In this document: one piece after another, positions 46,426 to 56,743 of the stretch
Position numbering within the stretch: the stretch's first letter is position 1
How the letters are laid out: each line of letters opens with the position of its first letter
NCBI GenBank assembly: GCA_037892935.1
Contig: JAYXKI010000007.1
Location: 186,001 to 250,000 of the forward strand
Source of the DNA: Phlebopus portentosus
Lineage: Eukaryota; Basidiomycota; Agaricomycetes; Boletales; Boletinellaceae
DNA length: 64,000 bases
Direction: 5' to 3'
Translations under genes and position numbers: made by a program
Notes under the pieces: generated by a model
What the model saw: the letters and a program-made list of their open reading frames with translations, nothing else
Database searches by the model: none
What the model was told of the DNA's origin: nothing

Positions 46426-48070
46426 AGGGGCATGACCAGTCCGTTGATGTATATTCCATCCTCGTTGCTCTCGTAGCCTCGCTCGGGTGCTTCCTCTTCG
46501 GAATGATACGGGACTAATCTCAGGCAAGTGCGTCGTTGTCTGTAACTTCATGCAATTTACGGACAAGTCCTCCAGACATTCTCCTTATGACCGATTTCAA
46601 GATACAATTTACTCAGTGAGAAATGAAAGGATGCTCATTCAGTGATGTTCGAAGCGGTCTTATCGTCGGTCTATTCAGCATAGGCTCGTTTATAGGTGCT
46701 TTCTCATGGGTACTCCGTGAGTATATCTAGCAATCCAAAGGATGTTTACTCACGACACTCGTAGTGTCGCTGACTACTTCGGCCGACGTGATGCAATGAT
46801 TATTGAATGTTGAGCAGTTACTATCGGCATAATCATCCAGATCACATCATTTCCCGCTTCGTACCAGTTTGCTATAGGATGTCTCGTCACTGGCTTTGGT
46901 AAAGGTGCATTATTTTTTTAATCCGCAATTATACCTACGTACCAAGCAGAGCTAGCTCCTGGTTGCATTCGCGGTTTGCTCTCGGGTACGTACCAACTAT
47001 TCATTACTTTTGGCATTCTCGTTGCATACTGCATCGCGATCGGTACATGTTCTATAGAGTCATCCGGATCGTGGCGCACGGTCGTCGGCATTGGAATTTC
47101 CTTCGCGTTCCTCCTTGATATTGGAATACGTTTCATGTCCGAGTCGCCGCATTGGACTACTCGTCATGGTCGTATAGGGGAAGTGCGTGAAGCCATCGCG
47201 GAGGTCCACGGACTCACCCTATCATCGATACAGAACTGGAGGACATTCTCCAAAGTATTGAATATGAAAAGGCGTTAACAAGGATCGCATCATCCAAGGC
47301 GATGTAAAATGCGAAGGCCATCGATTCGCATTGGACAAACGGCTGGTTCGAGTGCTTCAAGGGTTATCGTCGTAAAACAGGCTCGTCTCGGTTTTCGAAT
47401 GCTTCTCGATATGACTCCCGCGAGCTTACAACAAATCACTGGTGCATGCTTCTTGCGTTTTTCTCCTATTCTCTCCTTCATCACTCGTGCTGACTTTTAC
47501 ATAGTATTTTTTTTTCTACTAGGCGAAGCAATCTTCCAATCCGTCAGTATATCAGATCCATTCGTCACTCGAATCATCCTCGGTGCGGTGAACTTTTTCT
47601 GCGCATTTCTTGGACTATACGTCATGGAGCACTTCGGGCGCCGCATTACGCTCATTCTCAGCGGGTTATGGCAGAGCCTCTGGTTGTGGCTGCTGGTACT
47701 GCCAGGCCTCCGATGCGGGCATCGGGAAACTGATGATCGTCTACGCATGCATGTTTACCCTTGGTCATGCTTCAACCTGGTAGTTTTGTAAGCATAATGA
47801 TGCTACGATGCATTCTGGCTGGAATCTAAACTATCGCCGGTGAGACTTTCCCGACGCACACATGTGCGAAACAAGCAGCACCTTTAACTGCCTCGAAGCG
47901 GCTATGAGTATGTGAGCTTCTTTATCATCTAGCTCAAAGATCACTTCCACAGAACCTCCTCATTACTTTCTTTACTCCATTCCCTATCCCGGTACTCGAC
48001 GCCAAACCCGGTTTCATCTTTGCTTTCTGCAACCTCTTTCAATAATCGTTTTCTTGTTCCTATACAAGTC
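46426..48070 (+). pseudogene. Sugar transporter (MFS sugar porter) pseudogene
   Basis: Sugar-porter landmarks are in order but in several frames. ILVALVASLGCFLFG lies at about 46460-46500 and is followed one base out of frame by DTGLIS. VRSGLIVGLFSIGSFIGAF lies near 46650-46710. VADYFGRRDAMIIEC (the GRR loop) lies near 46765 and is followed by an in-frame TGA. QAELAPGCIRGLLSGTYQL lies near 46945-47000. SESPHWTTRHGR (the end of helix 6) lies near 47140. LQQITGACFLRFSPILSF lies near 47430. FVTRIILGAVNFFCAFLGLY and EHFGRRITLILSG lie at 47560-47660, and GETFPT near 47845. A C-terminal FFTPFPIPVLD block lies near 47970. The stops and frame changes are too many and too closely spaced for introns alone. 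It was probably a hexose/polyol carrier. It lies near MIOX and the aldo/keto reductase. Confidence 0.8.
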
Positions 48071-48629
48071 AGATCATTTGATCTTTGATCATGCGGACCT
48101 GGTAAATGCGGTTTCTCATTCTGCTATTTCAAAGCCCTCAACTGTCTATATCTCGTAGATGTACAGCAATAGAAACCTGACATCCTGGATATCTTACAAC
48201 CGGGATACAGCTCTCGCGAGCAAGCCGGAGCTGAAGGGAAGCAAACTAAGCTTGTATCTATGTCGGGCACAGCGATCCTAGTCCTGGCATCCGCCATCAG
48301 GCCTGAGCTTGATGACCACGTGGGAAACGACAGGCACTTCACTGGCGGTGTCGGATCATCCGCTTTGTCGCTATTTTCAATGAAGAATATCTTTGAGAAC
48401 GAAATAGAAATAGAAAAGGTAGGTTAAATGAAGTCCCTCGATCTTATCGATGTACAATATATGTATTCTGTGCATACAATTACCCTGTTTTATGATTCTT
48501 TCCACATCGGCTTTTTCCATTTTAATAAAACAAACTAATAGATACCGACGACAGAATCCATAATCAACGAAAGTTATACAAAAATATATGTAAACCTTGA
48601 GAAACGATCCGCTCCTAGGCTTAGCGCAA
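48071..48629. other. Intergenic
   Basis: Between the transporter relic and the 3' end of the DUF6699 gene. Nothing supported. Confidence 0.5.
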
Positions 48630-49628
48630 TTATTCCGCCTTCACCGATAATTCAAACCTATGCGGATCGTCGTCTCTTATCTTCCTCAGACCACCGAACC
48701 AGTGCTTCTTGCCGAGCACGTCAACCCTGCGCGCACCCTGAACTCTTTCAAATTCAATATTACGGATGCGAAGTGTGTACGCTTTCCCAATTTCATACAT
48801 CTCTTCGTCGGAGAATCTCGCGGATTCCGCATGTGTCATTTTCTTGTATATCGAGCTGTGAATAGCGTGCAGCACATCTCCAACTGTGACAGTACGGCCT
48901 GGGTTAATTCTAATTGCCCAGGAATCGGCGAACGGTCCGAACGCGTTGCAGATTATCTTGATCTCGTGCGTTACAGGATATGTAGCAGGTTGCGAAAGGT
49001 AGTCTCGATGGATGGCGGAGTACTTGCGACGGGGCCAGTTGCTAGTCAACATTTGAGGCGAGTACGAATGGGAGGACAGATCCAATCGAGTCCCAGACGA
49101 GTCTCTGAGTAGCGGGTGAACGTTAGTGCGTGGCGGATATTGCGGATTTTGATAATATGTCCCAGCTTTAGGAAGAGGTGAGAAATTTTCGGATGGGCGA
49201 TGATAATATGTCATACCTTGTGGGAAATAGTAACGGTCATATAAATAGGTGTATCGAGGGTGTGGATGGGCTGGATAGGCCCCTAGCATGCCCCCGGGAC
49301 TGACTGGGGTTAATGGAACAGGTCCAAGCCTTGGGCTAACGTTCGGGCTTGGAGGTAGCGGAACGAAGGTCGCAGCAAGCATAGACGGGCTCGGGGGCAG
49401 AGGCATGAATCCTGCGGGTATCATTGGCACACCAACGACACCCGTTCCTGGTTGAACATAATTGTAGTATTCATCAAGATACATTGGTGAGAGATTGGGA
49501 GATGCTTGGGGGGAAGGCGTAGGACTATGGCGAGGCGTTGGTACGACTGGGCGAAGGTAATAGTCGTCGTCTTCAGAGTTTGTCGGGACGTAGGTCGGGT
49601 AACCAGCTGCATTAAAGTCGAAAGGCAT
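48630..49628 (-). CDS. DUF6699 protein with Pro-rich N-terminus
   Basis: Single exon, 332 residues, from the ATG at 49628 (MPFDFNAAGYPTYVPTNSED). The first half is Pro/Tyr/Ser-rich (TPRHSPTPSPQASPNLSPMY, FVPLPPSPNVSPRLGPVPL). The C-terminal half is a DUF6699-like domain: VHPLLRDSSGTRLDLSSHSY, then WAIRINPGRTVTVGDVLHAI, SSIYKKMTHAE and RRVDVLGKKHWFGGLRKI. The pattern RVDxL followed by xFxGL near the end is shared with the other two copies in this window. Function unknown; these proteins are abundant and lineage-expanded in mushroom genomes. The intact frame and high-quality domain suggest an active gene. Confidence 0.82.
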   Translation of the reverse strand: MPFDFNAAGYPTYVPTNSEDDDYYLRPVVPTPRHSPTPSPQASPNLSPMYLDEYYNYVQPGTGVVGVPMIPAGFMPLPPSPSMLAATFVPLPPSPNVSPRLGPVPLTPVSPGGMLGAYPAHPHPRYTYLYDRYYFPQGMTYYHRPSENFSPLPKAGTYYQNPQYPPRTNVHPLLRDSSGTRLDLSSHSYSPQMLTSNWPRRKYSAIHRDYLSQPATYPVTHEIKIICNAFGPFADSWAIRINPGRTVTVGDVLHAIHSSIYKKMTHAESARFSDEEMYEIGKAYTLRIRNIEFERVQGARRVDVLGKKHWFGGLRKIRDDDPHRFELSVKAE

Positions 49629-51571
49629 CGTCTTAAAAGGGTATGGAATCGGCGGGTATCAATACTAGGAAGTGGTAGACGTCAGAGGCGGAAAGAAAGA
49701 GGATACGATGAAGAGCGCCAAAGCAAATCTTTTTATGATGCTCGACAAGCGCCCATCTCGGCCCGACAAGGACCTGTCTAGAACGCTTTTGACAAGGAGT
49801 CAAGTCTAAAGCAGTGCACCGACTCCTTGCGATGAGGTGCCTCGCAAAGCAGGCGACGCTTAAGCAGTTTGCAGGGCACTTGAGTGAGCGCCTGTGCGGA
49901 GGATTTTCGCCTTGAATGCCGCCATATTGTTGATGGCGGTGCAGATAGTCGTAACTGCCTCCAGATCTTCTCGCGCCAATTTCAATCAAGGATCAAAACT
50001 GATCAAGATTGGCGCATCCGGTGCTCACGTGCCGTATCTTGGTCTTTACGGGTTTCAGCAGACCACGCAGGTCGAGTCCCCACTTGACATAAGTACAACC
50101 GGGAGCCATGTTCACGATGACTAGCTACGACCATAGAAGTATATATGCAAGAAATTTCATTACAGAGAGAAGATCTTACCTATAGGAATATGTTCAAACG
50201 GCGTACAACTGAATATTTTGATCTCTTACTGGAAGTCCTAAGAAAGCATCTCATTAGTCACAACAACGGCGTACAAATAATCTTACGGGTGACAAGGCTT
50301 TGTTCTGACAGCTTTACAAGCCCCACTGCGGACAAAGTCACAACTTCCGAGGTGAAGAATGAAACACTGAGGCACTCTCAATTTCGCGTCCGTAGGGAGA
50401 GACAAGTCGATCATCCCATCGCCTGGCTTAAGATTCGATTCTTACTCATCCTATCCGTGCCATAGACGCCATCCGACGAGACCGTACACTTCGGAACGCT
50501 CGAGATAACCGTACGGAAGAAGACAAACTGAACAGTCCTAGTAAGCTATATTCCAGGTGACTGCGGATGCTTAAGTACCATGCCGAGCGGAACGTGGAAG
50601 AACGAGAGTGGCCCCGCTGAACCAGTGGATGCCCCGAATATGCGTATTCTTCGGACAAACATAGCGCCTATCAGTCCTAGGCAGTCCGGCGAGAGGTATG
50701 AACCGGCTTGAAATCATAGATAGAACTCTCAATAGGAGGTACATGACTAGGAAGTCGACAAAAATAACCACTGACTGGGCTATCTCAAAGCCAGTGCATC
50801 AGGTTGATAGCCAAAAGGGGCCGACGAACTTCATTTTCAACTTCGGCGGCGATGCACTTTGCTACGAGGCGGTCCTTGGGCAAGGAAAAAAATGTGCCTG
50901 GGATCTCAAGTGAATTACATCATACTTACCAGTTTTGCTTTACTTATGTAATAACCTACGATCTTTTGCGTTACGTAAGTATCCATAGCTTGCCCATAGC
51001 TTGCCCCATCGCGAAGTCTCCTCCCTCTGTCGTGCTCACGATGAACAATTATCGATTCGGATTACCTAGGAAACATTTTTGACTCTCAATTGGCCCCACT
51101 GTACTTATTGCTGCTGTAGCCTGGTCGGCCAAATTCCATTCATCGAACTGACAGTTGTCGTCTGGTGCGTGACGTTCTCAGGCTATCGGTGAGGACTCGA
51201 TCCATTAACAATGCCATGTACAAGATTGGATGGATTCAGCCAATTACTTTGTACGAAGGCGAAACCAGTTGTAACACATTGCCGATTTCGGAAAATGTAA
51301 TCGTGTTCTGGCCATCGTAATGATGCAACCTGCGCAAGAAACCATGGATTTTCTAGACCAGACTTCTACACTGACCATGTACTATGCGCAAGTCTCCAAC
51401 AGACCTCTCTTCTAGACAGAACGTTCTTGGCCACCTGTTTTGACATCTTTCGCCCCTTACAAACTGTAAATAACGGCCAGAGGCGACAAAAGCCTACTTG
51501 CATTCCGATCGGGGTACTAATGAGAGCTCTTAAACGCGTCCTTCATTTGGGAGAGCTCCTCGGGTCTCGCC
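49629..51571. other. About 1.9 kb without a recognised gene
   Basis: Promoter side of the DUF6699 gene, then sequence with short open frames on both strands (for example 50145-50465 and 50804-51082) that show no domain. It may hold remnants; nothing can be supported. Confidence 0.4.
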
Positions 51572-52928
51572 ATGTTCCTCACATTCTTCTTCTTAGTCGC
51601 TAGCGTGACAGAATCCATGGTCCCAAGAGCTCTTGATCCATGTTTCGAACACAGTGCACTACGCGCTTCCTTTGAATCCTTCCCAGCCTACGAGTCGATC
51701 AAGACCAACGTACGATTACTCTGGACAACTTCACAACTTGCTAATAATATTATATAGATTCTTTATACTGCTGGGAAGTCACTCGCATTCCACGCGTCTG
51801 CCAAGTATCGAATTCAAGCACGGGAGCCCTACGCGAAACATAGCACACAACTGAACGACGACTTATCCATCCGAATTTCAGATGCACCTCGATCTGTAAT
51901 AGTCGATGAAGCGCCTTATATACGGTCATTGCATGTATTATGATTACTGTTATGATGGCCTGCTTGAACCGTCCTTACCTACACCCTTGGTTCTCCTCAT
52001 CGATGAGCAGGGGGTGAACAGGCCGTGCATATTGCTATCTATCGCCGAGTTTGCAGATCAAATCTCTGTATGGCAAGATGCTCTTCCGGATCATCTGAAA
52101 GGTCGCCCGGAGTCCGTAAGTGTCTATACTGGATGTGTCATGACGTTCAATTCCGTTTACTCATTCTTTTTTTAGCTTCCCGCAGCTAAAGTACTTGCAA
52201 TCGACGGCGAAGATCCGTTCGTTGCAATTCTCGCGAGTGCTGCTATCACGGGACGGTATCAGAGCCCGGGTTGGAGTCAGAACGGGTGAGCCTTACCTTA
52301 AGGTTAATCAGTATCATTGCTTATCACACATTCTCATACTCATTTCCTGATTGACCATGGCATGTTAGTTTTTTCTCAAGGTATCAGCGTGGCGATCGGG
52401 GTGGACCTACATTCTCGGAGAATTTGCGCATATGATCCTACCCTTGGTAATTTCCACGCAGACGACAGTACAGCGCTTCGTTTTTGGCATCTCGAGGATT
52501 TGGAGTCTACCCAGAGCCTCCATTAACTTCAGGGGATCCTATGAATCATCTGATCTTGGCGATGCTGAGTGACAAGTCAGCGAGGGACGTTACTCTTCCG
52601 GAGTATCTTCAGCCTCCAGCGCCAGTCGATGGAAGAGGTAATGCGCAATTCTACATGCTTGACGGTGGTAAGGCGGGGGGCTCCTAGCACTTGGACTCCT
52701 ACCACCCGGTTTTGTTGAAGATTCAAACGTACTGGTCAGCGGTCTTCAGACACATGTGGAGAAAGGGGCGATTCAGCCGATTATTGATGTGGTGAGTTGA
52801 GTGTTACGGTTCTACGTCCCGGGCGTCGGATAAAGCTAAAAGATGTTCATTAGACCGATAAAGATGCCCGAGGGTACGTAATCGCCGCGATTCTTCGGCC
52901 TCGCATTATGGTCATAAACCTCGTTTGA
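51572..52928 (+). pseudogene. Secreted S41-like peptidase pseudogene
   Basis: Starts with an apparent signal peptide (MFLTFFFLVASVTE) and LDPCFEHSALRASFESFPAY, typical of fungal secreted S41-like (C-terminal-processing-peptidase fold) proteins. KSLAFHASAKYRIQAREPYA follows after an intron. A frame change then precedes YDYCYDGLLEPSLPTPLVLL and ISVWQDALPDHLKGRPES. VLAIDGEDPFVAILASAAIT, GRYQSPGWSQN, TLPEYLQPPAP and FVEDSNVLVSGLQTHVEKGA follow. The conserved strand usually reading IIDVTxNGGGY here reads IIDVTDKDARGYV, and the frame ends soon after, before the catalytic Ser region. Missing C-terminus plus several frame changes indicate a dead gene. The family assignment rests on motif order recalled from homologs. 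Confidence 0.6.
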
Positions 52929-53912
52929 CTTTTCGTGTAAAACCTGATTGACACAGACTATGGCAAGGTCGGACCCCCAGACGCGACGCGCCCGTTTGCT
53001 TTGGAAACGCACGTCTCGTTCGTTTTCTCTTCCTTATAAGTCTCATTAAATTCGCTTACTGTGAATAACGTAAGTATGGTTCTTACTGGCGCACGATCAG
53101 AGTGAACAATCCAATCGCTCTTTGGAGCGCGATCATTGCGAACCACCTCTAAATACGAGAATTGAGTCTCCTTGGCCAACCACGGTATATTCACGAACTC
53201 TTCACGAAGGTTTCATGGCATTTGTTGCCCGTCATCCCAACGGTGAAGGAGATCGAGGATGATTGCGGTAATGATGCCAAAATAAATGATACTTGCAAAG
53301 AATCAATCAATAATTCGTCGACATTCACACTGATACTGAACTTTACTTTACAAAGCAAGTTCAAGAGCATTCATATATATCGTATCTCTTCTGTCCGAGC
53401 CGACTCGAGATCACGCAGCTGTACACTCCATGCAGTCTCTCAGCTCTGCATCCGGCTCTCTCTAGTCAATCTCAATCCCATCATCGATATGGGGTACGTA
53501 TGTATATTATTTCCTCACTGCATCTCATTCGTAAAAAGTGAAATTGCACTCGGGAACTACCAACTGAAGCACTCGCCACCACCTGGGCCCCATGCATCGT
53601 GACACCGGCAAGTTCCGCATCATAGCACTTCAGCCTGCCCAGTTCAGAACGTCTCTCTCTTTCAATTCTTTACTTCTATTTGAACGGATCGTCAAGCACA
53701 CTCATACTTACATATCTATACTGTAAGTCCGATCCGTCTATACAAATATTAATAGAGGATATCGAAGGAGATGCGTTGATGGTGGTGTTGGTTATTGATT
53801 GTGATTTAAGTCCATATCTTCTCCTTTTGCCGGCCGGAAGCACGTAAGTGAACCTGCAGGCACGAGAGTGCTGCCCGAGGCCGTCCATATCAAGCAATCG
53901 CCTGCGCTTCCT

Positions 53913-53961
53913 CATCCATCCATCCATCCATCCATCCATCCATCCATCCATCCATCCATCC
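53913..53961. repeat. (CATC)12 microsatellite
   Basis: Twelve uninterrupted copies of the tetranucleotide. It generates artificial IHPS- or DGWM-repeat frames on the two strands. Confidence 0.95.
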
Positions 53962-54555
53962 AATTGGCAGGGAGTTATTGTACTGTACGATGGAAAGATA
54001 CATATGCGTGCACGAGGTCTATACGTTCACTGCCATACACGTCCGTAATGAGTAAAAGCCGAGCCGTGAATACTGACGATATTTGATCAACTTCAACTTG
54101 TGTCATGGCTTTATAAGTACAGTACAGTACAGTACACAAAACGTATCCATTTATTTCTTTCGAGTCTATTCGGGCTCGGCTATACATACATACGTCCTCG
54201 CGCCAACTACTTCCTGCGATATCAATCAATCCCTCTGCTTCTGGCGTTCCCAAATCAACCGCAAGCGACCTCAATCCGCGAGGCGCAACCGCAGCCACAA
54301 TATGATACAATACCATACCATACCATATCATACCATACACATCCCATCTATCTATCACGATCAGATCACATCCCCTTCCCTTCCCAAAACTTTTGCCAAC
54401 CCAACCCAACCCAAGCGGGAGCACGTAAAGACTGCACACTCACCAATAGCAGCAATCGCCTGCACCTGCACCTGCACCTGCGCCTACCTACAATCTAAAC
54501 TAACTAAACTAACTAAAACTAAACTAACTAACTAACTAACTTAACTTACAAACAA

Positions 54556-54585
54556 AATCGAATCGAATCGAATCGAATCGAATCG
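54556..54585. repeat. (AATCG)6 pentanucleotide repeat
   Basis: Six tandem copies of AATCG next to a degenerate AACT/AAACT repeat block on the left. Confidence 0.9.
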
Positions 54586-55678
54586 ACAAGCGCGGCGCCC
54601 CCCAAGATGCCACACCAAGCCCCAAGCCTCGTGTACGGTGTACCCAGCAGGCCTGGGCCTCATGTCCACCTCGTTTCCCCTTTCTATAAGTACACAAGTG
54701 CAAAGCTCCCTTCCATCATTTCCTTCGCTTCGTGGTTCCTAGTAGTAATGGTAATGGCGCGACTCGACTCGACTTGACTACGCCTGACTCCCCTGACTCC
54801 CCCTCGCACCCAGGCGCCGAACGCTCCTATAAAGTGCTCTTATAAGATGAGGGGCAGGGTTAATCCCGTCTCCTTCCCTCCCTCCCTCCCTTTTTCCCCC
54901 TTCCTGTTTGTTTGACTTGGAGTGAACAGATGTGCTGACTACGGTATATGCGCTCGTCCTTGACCTCACGCCTACTCGAATATGCCCCAGAGGCCCACCC
55001 GCTCGCAGCTCTTCATACTCCCAACAGCGTCTCAAGCTCACGCAGACATGCATATTATGGTTGTTGATAACGTACAACACGGGTAACGTCCATTCCTTCA
55101 TATTACACTCATAACATAACATAGCAATACGAGAACAGTCCAGTCCCTACCACCAAAAAAAAGCCAAAGGAATACGAGGCGAGAACGAATAGCAAAAGGA
55201 TAAGATAAACATCTGAAGGTACAGTATGAAGGTATGAAAAGGGAGGGCTAGCGTAGGGTAGAATAACGATAACGATAACGAAAAAGCCGATACTTATACA
55301 ATAAACTACAATATTTAATTTCGTTTTATTCTGTGGATGTCCGGGCTTGTGATTGTGATCTTTTTAGTATGCGAGTGTCGTTAGGATAGGGCAGGATAGG
55401 GCAGGAGGGAGGAGGAATGGGGTATATACGTTCAAGTGAGTTCTTTCTTCTTTTCGTTTTTGGTGGCGATTTCGTTTTTTTTGGGGGGGATCTATGGGGG
55501 GTATCGATGCAAGTCGAAGAGGCCGTGAGGCCGAGGGGTGGAGATCGTGATTACGAAGCTGGAGAGAATGATGTCAAGAGGAAGTGGTGAAGTCGAAGTT
55601 GCGGAGGGCTGAAAAGTCGGACAGCGGAAGAAGGTCGAAGCGGGAAGTGAGATGACGCGGTACGGTACGTGTTGCCCT

Positions 55679-56743
55679 TCACGACCTATGCACAGGCCCA
55701 AGCGCATGCGCGTGCGCAACCGGCGATGCAGGCGCAGGCGCGGACAAGATAACCTGCCACACCTCACCCGCACCCGCACTCCCATTCGCAGCCGCAGCTG
55801 GCGCAGGCACGAACGCCACGAACTGCGTATACCCCGCGAGCGCATCCACGCGCCGAATCCCGCTCTTCTTAATCCTCTCCGCCTCCTCCGTCCTCCCCGC
55901 GCTGAGCACCGCATCATGCCTCTGCCAATACGCGCGCGCGATGACCTTCTGGAGCGCCTCGGGCAGCGTCTTGTACTCCTTCCCCGTGATGGGCTGCTGG
56001 AGGTACCGGTGGATCGCGTCGAGGACCTCGCCGACCGAGAACGGCTTCAAGCTGCTGTTTGCTGAAGTTGAATGGGAAGGAGGAGTGGGCGACGAGGTTC
56101 GACGCAGCTGGATCGGCTTCCAGAACGGCGGGAGCTGCGGAATGTGGATGTCAAGGCTCGTCAAGCCAGGGTTCGTCGCGGGTAGCGAACGGTCGGAGGG
56201 TCCCAATTTGTTGTTGCCACTCCTTCTATCATGAGTATGCGCGCGTGCACTAACATTGGCGTTGCTAGCGGTGTTGCCAGCCTCTTTGTTCTTGCCCATG
56301 CCCTTAATGAATCCCTTAAGCGATGCTGCGCGTCCAGAAGACGACGACGACGACGACGGAGATGAGGATGAGGACGGAGCGAGATACGCGTGCTCCGCGG
56401 GCAGGGTCGTCACGTCCCACACGAGCTGGGACGCCTGTATATGCGCGTCGTACAGTATAGGACTCGCGTGGACGACGGCGGGCGATTTCTTCGGCGAGCC
56501 CTTTGGCGAGGGCAGCACGAGACCGTCATAGCCAGCATTGGCACCCGCGACGGCGGGGAGCGCGCGGTGCGGGAAGCTCGACGTCGAGGGTGGCGTGTTC
56601 GGACCGGCGTCGGAGTCGTCATCGTCATCATGCAGGGATGAGTCGGACCAGACGGGCGAGGGTGTGCGCGGTGTTGCGGGCGGGGTGAAAGTGTAGACGA
56701 GCGGCTCGGCTTCTGAGAAGCGGACGTGCTTCGGGAGGGCCAT
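55679..56743 (-). CDS. DUF6699 protein, GC-rich gene
   Basis: Single exon, 354 residues, from the ATG at 56743 (MALPKHVRFSEAEPLVYTFT). An N-terminal Pro/Ser/acidic region (TPRTPSPVWSDSSLHDDDDD) is followed by HASPILYDAHIQASQLVWDV, a poly-Ser stretch, and a linker. The DUF6699-like C-terminal part follows: LTSLDIHIPQLPPFWKPIQL, FSVGEVLDAIHRYLQQPITG, YWQRHDAVLSAGR and GIRRVDALAGYTQFVAFVP. The gene is markedly more GC-rich than its surroundings and is isolated in a gene-poor, repeat-rich zone, yet has no break, so selection is likely. The C-terminal Ala/Pro-rich end (SAPAPASPVAHAHAL) is unusual. Function unknown. Confidence 0.8.
   Translation of the reverse strand: MALPKHVRFSEAEPLVYTFTPPATPRTPSPVWSDSSLHDDDDDSDAGPNTPPSTSSFPHRALPAVAGANAGYDGLVLPSPKGSPKKSPAVVHASPILYDAHIQASQLVWDVTTLPAEHAYLAPSSSSSPSSSSSSSGRAASLKGFIKGMGKNKEAGNTASNANVSARAHTHDRRSGNNKLGPSDRSLPATNPGLTSLDIHIPQLPPFWKPIQLRRTSSPTPPSHSTSANSSLKPFSVGEVLDAIHRYLQQPITGKEYKTLPEALQKVIARAYWQRHDAVLSAGRTEEAERIKKSGIRRVDALAGYTQFVAFVPAPAAAANGSAGAGEVWQVILSAPAPASPVAHAHALGPVHRS

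Larger units (their letters stand above)
52929..55678. other. Microsatellite-rich intergenic region
   Basis: No supported gene. Dense in simple repeats: (CATC)n at 53913-53961, GTACA repeats near 54118-54138, CCATA repeats near 54308-54335, (AACT)-type repeats at about 54496-54545 and (AATCG)n at 54556-54585. Short frames in this zone mostly translate the repeats. Confidence 0.55.

Noticed and set aside
53676..54086. Repetitive proteins with DGWM or IHPS repeats
   Set aside because: Translations of the (CATC)n microsatellite.
54556..54585. Possible telomere-like repeat
   Set aside because: AATCG units are not the TTAGGG-type repeat of basidiomycetes, and the block is short and internal.
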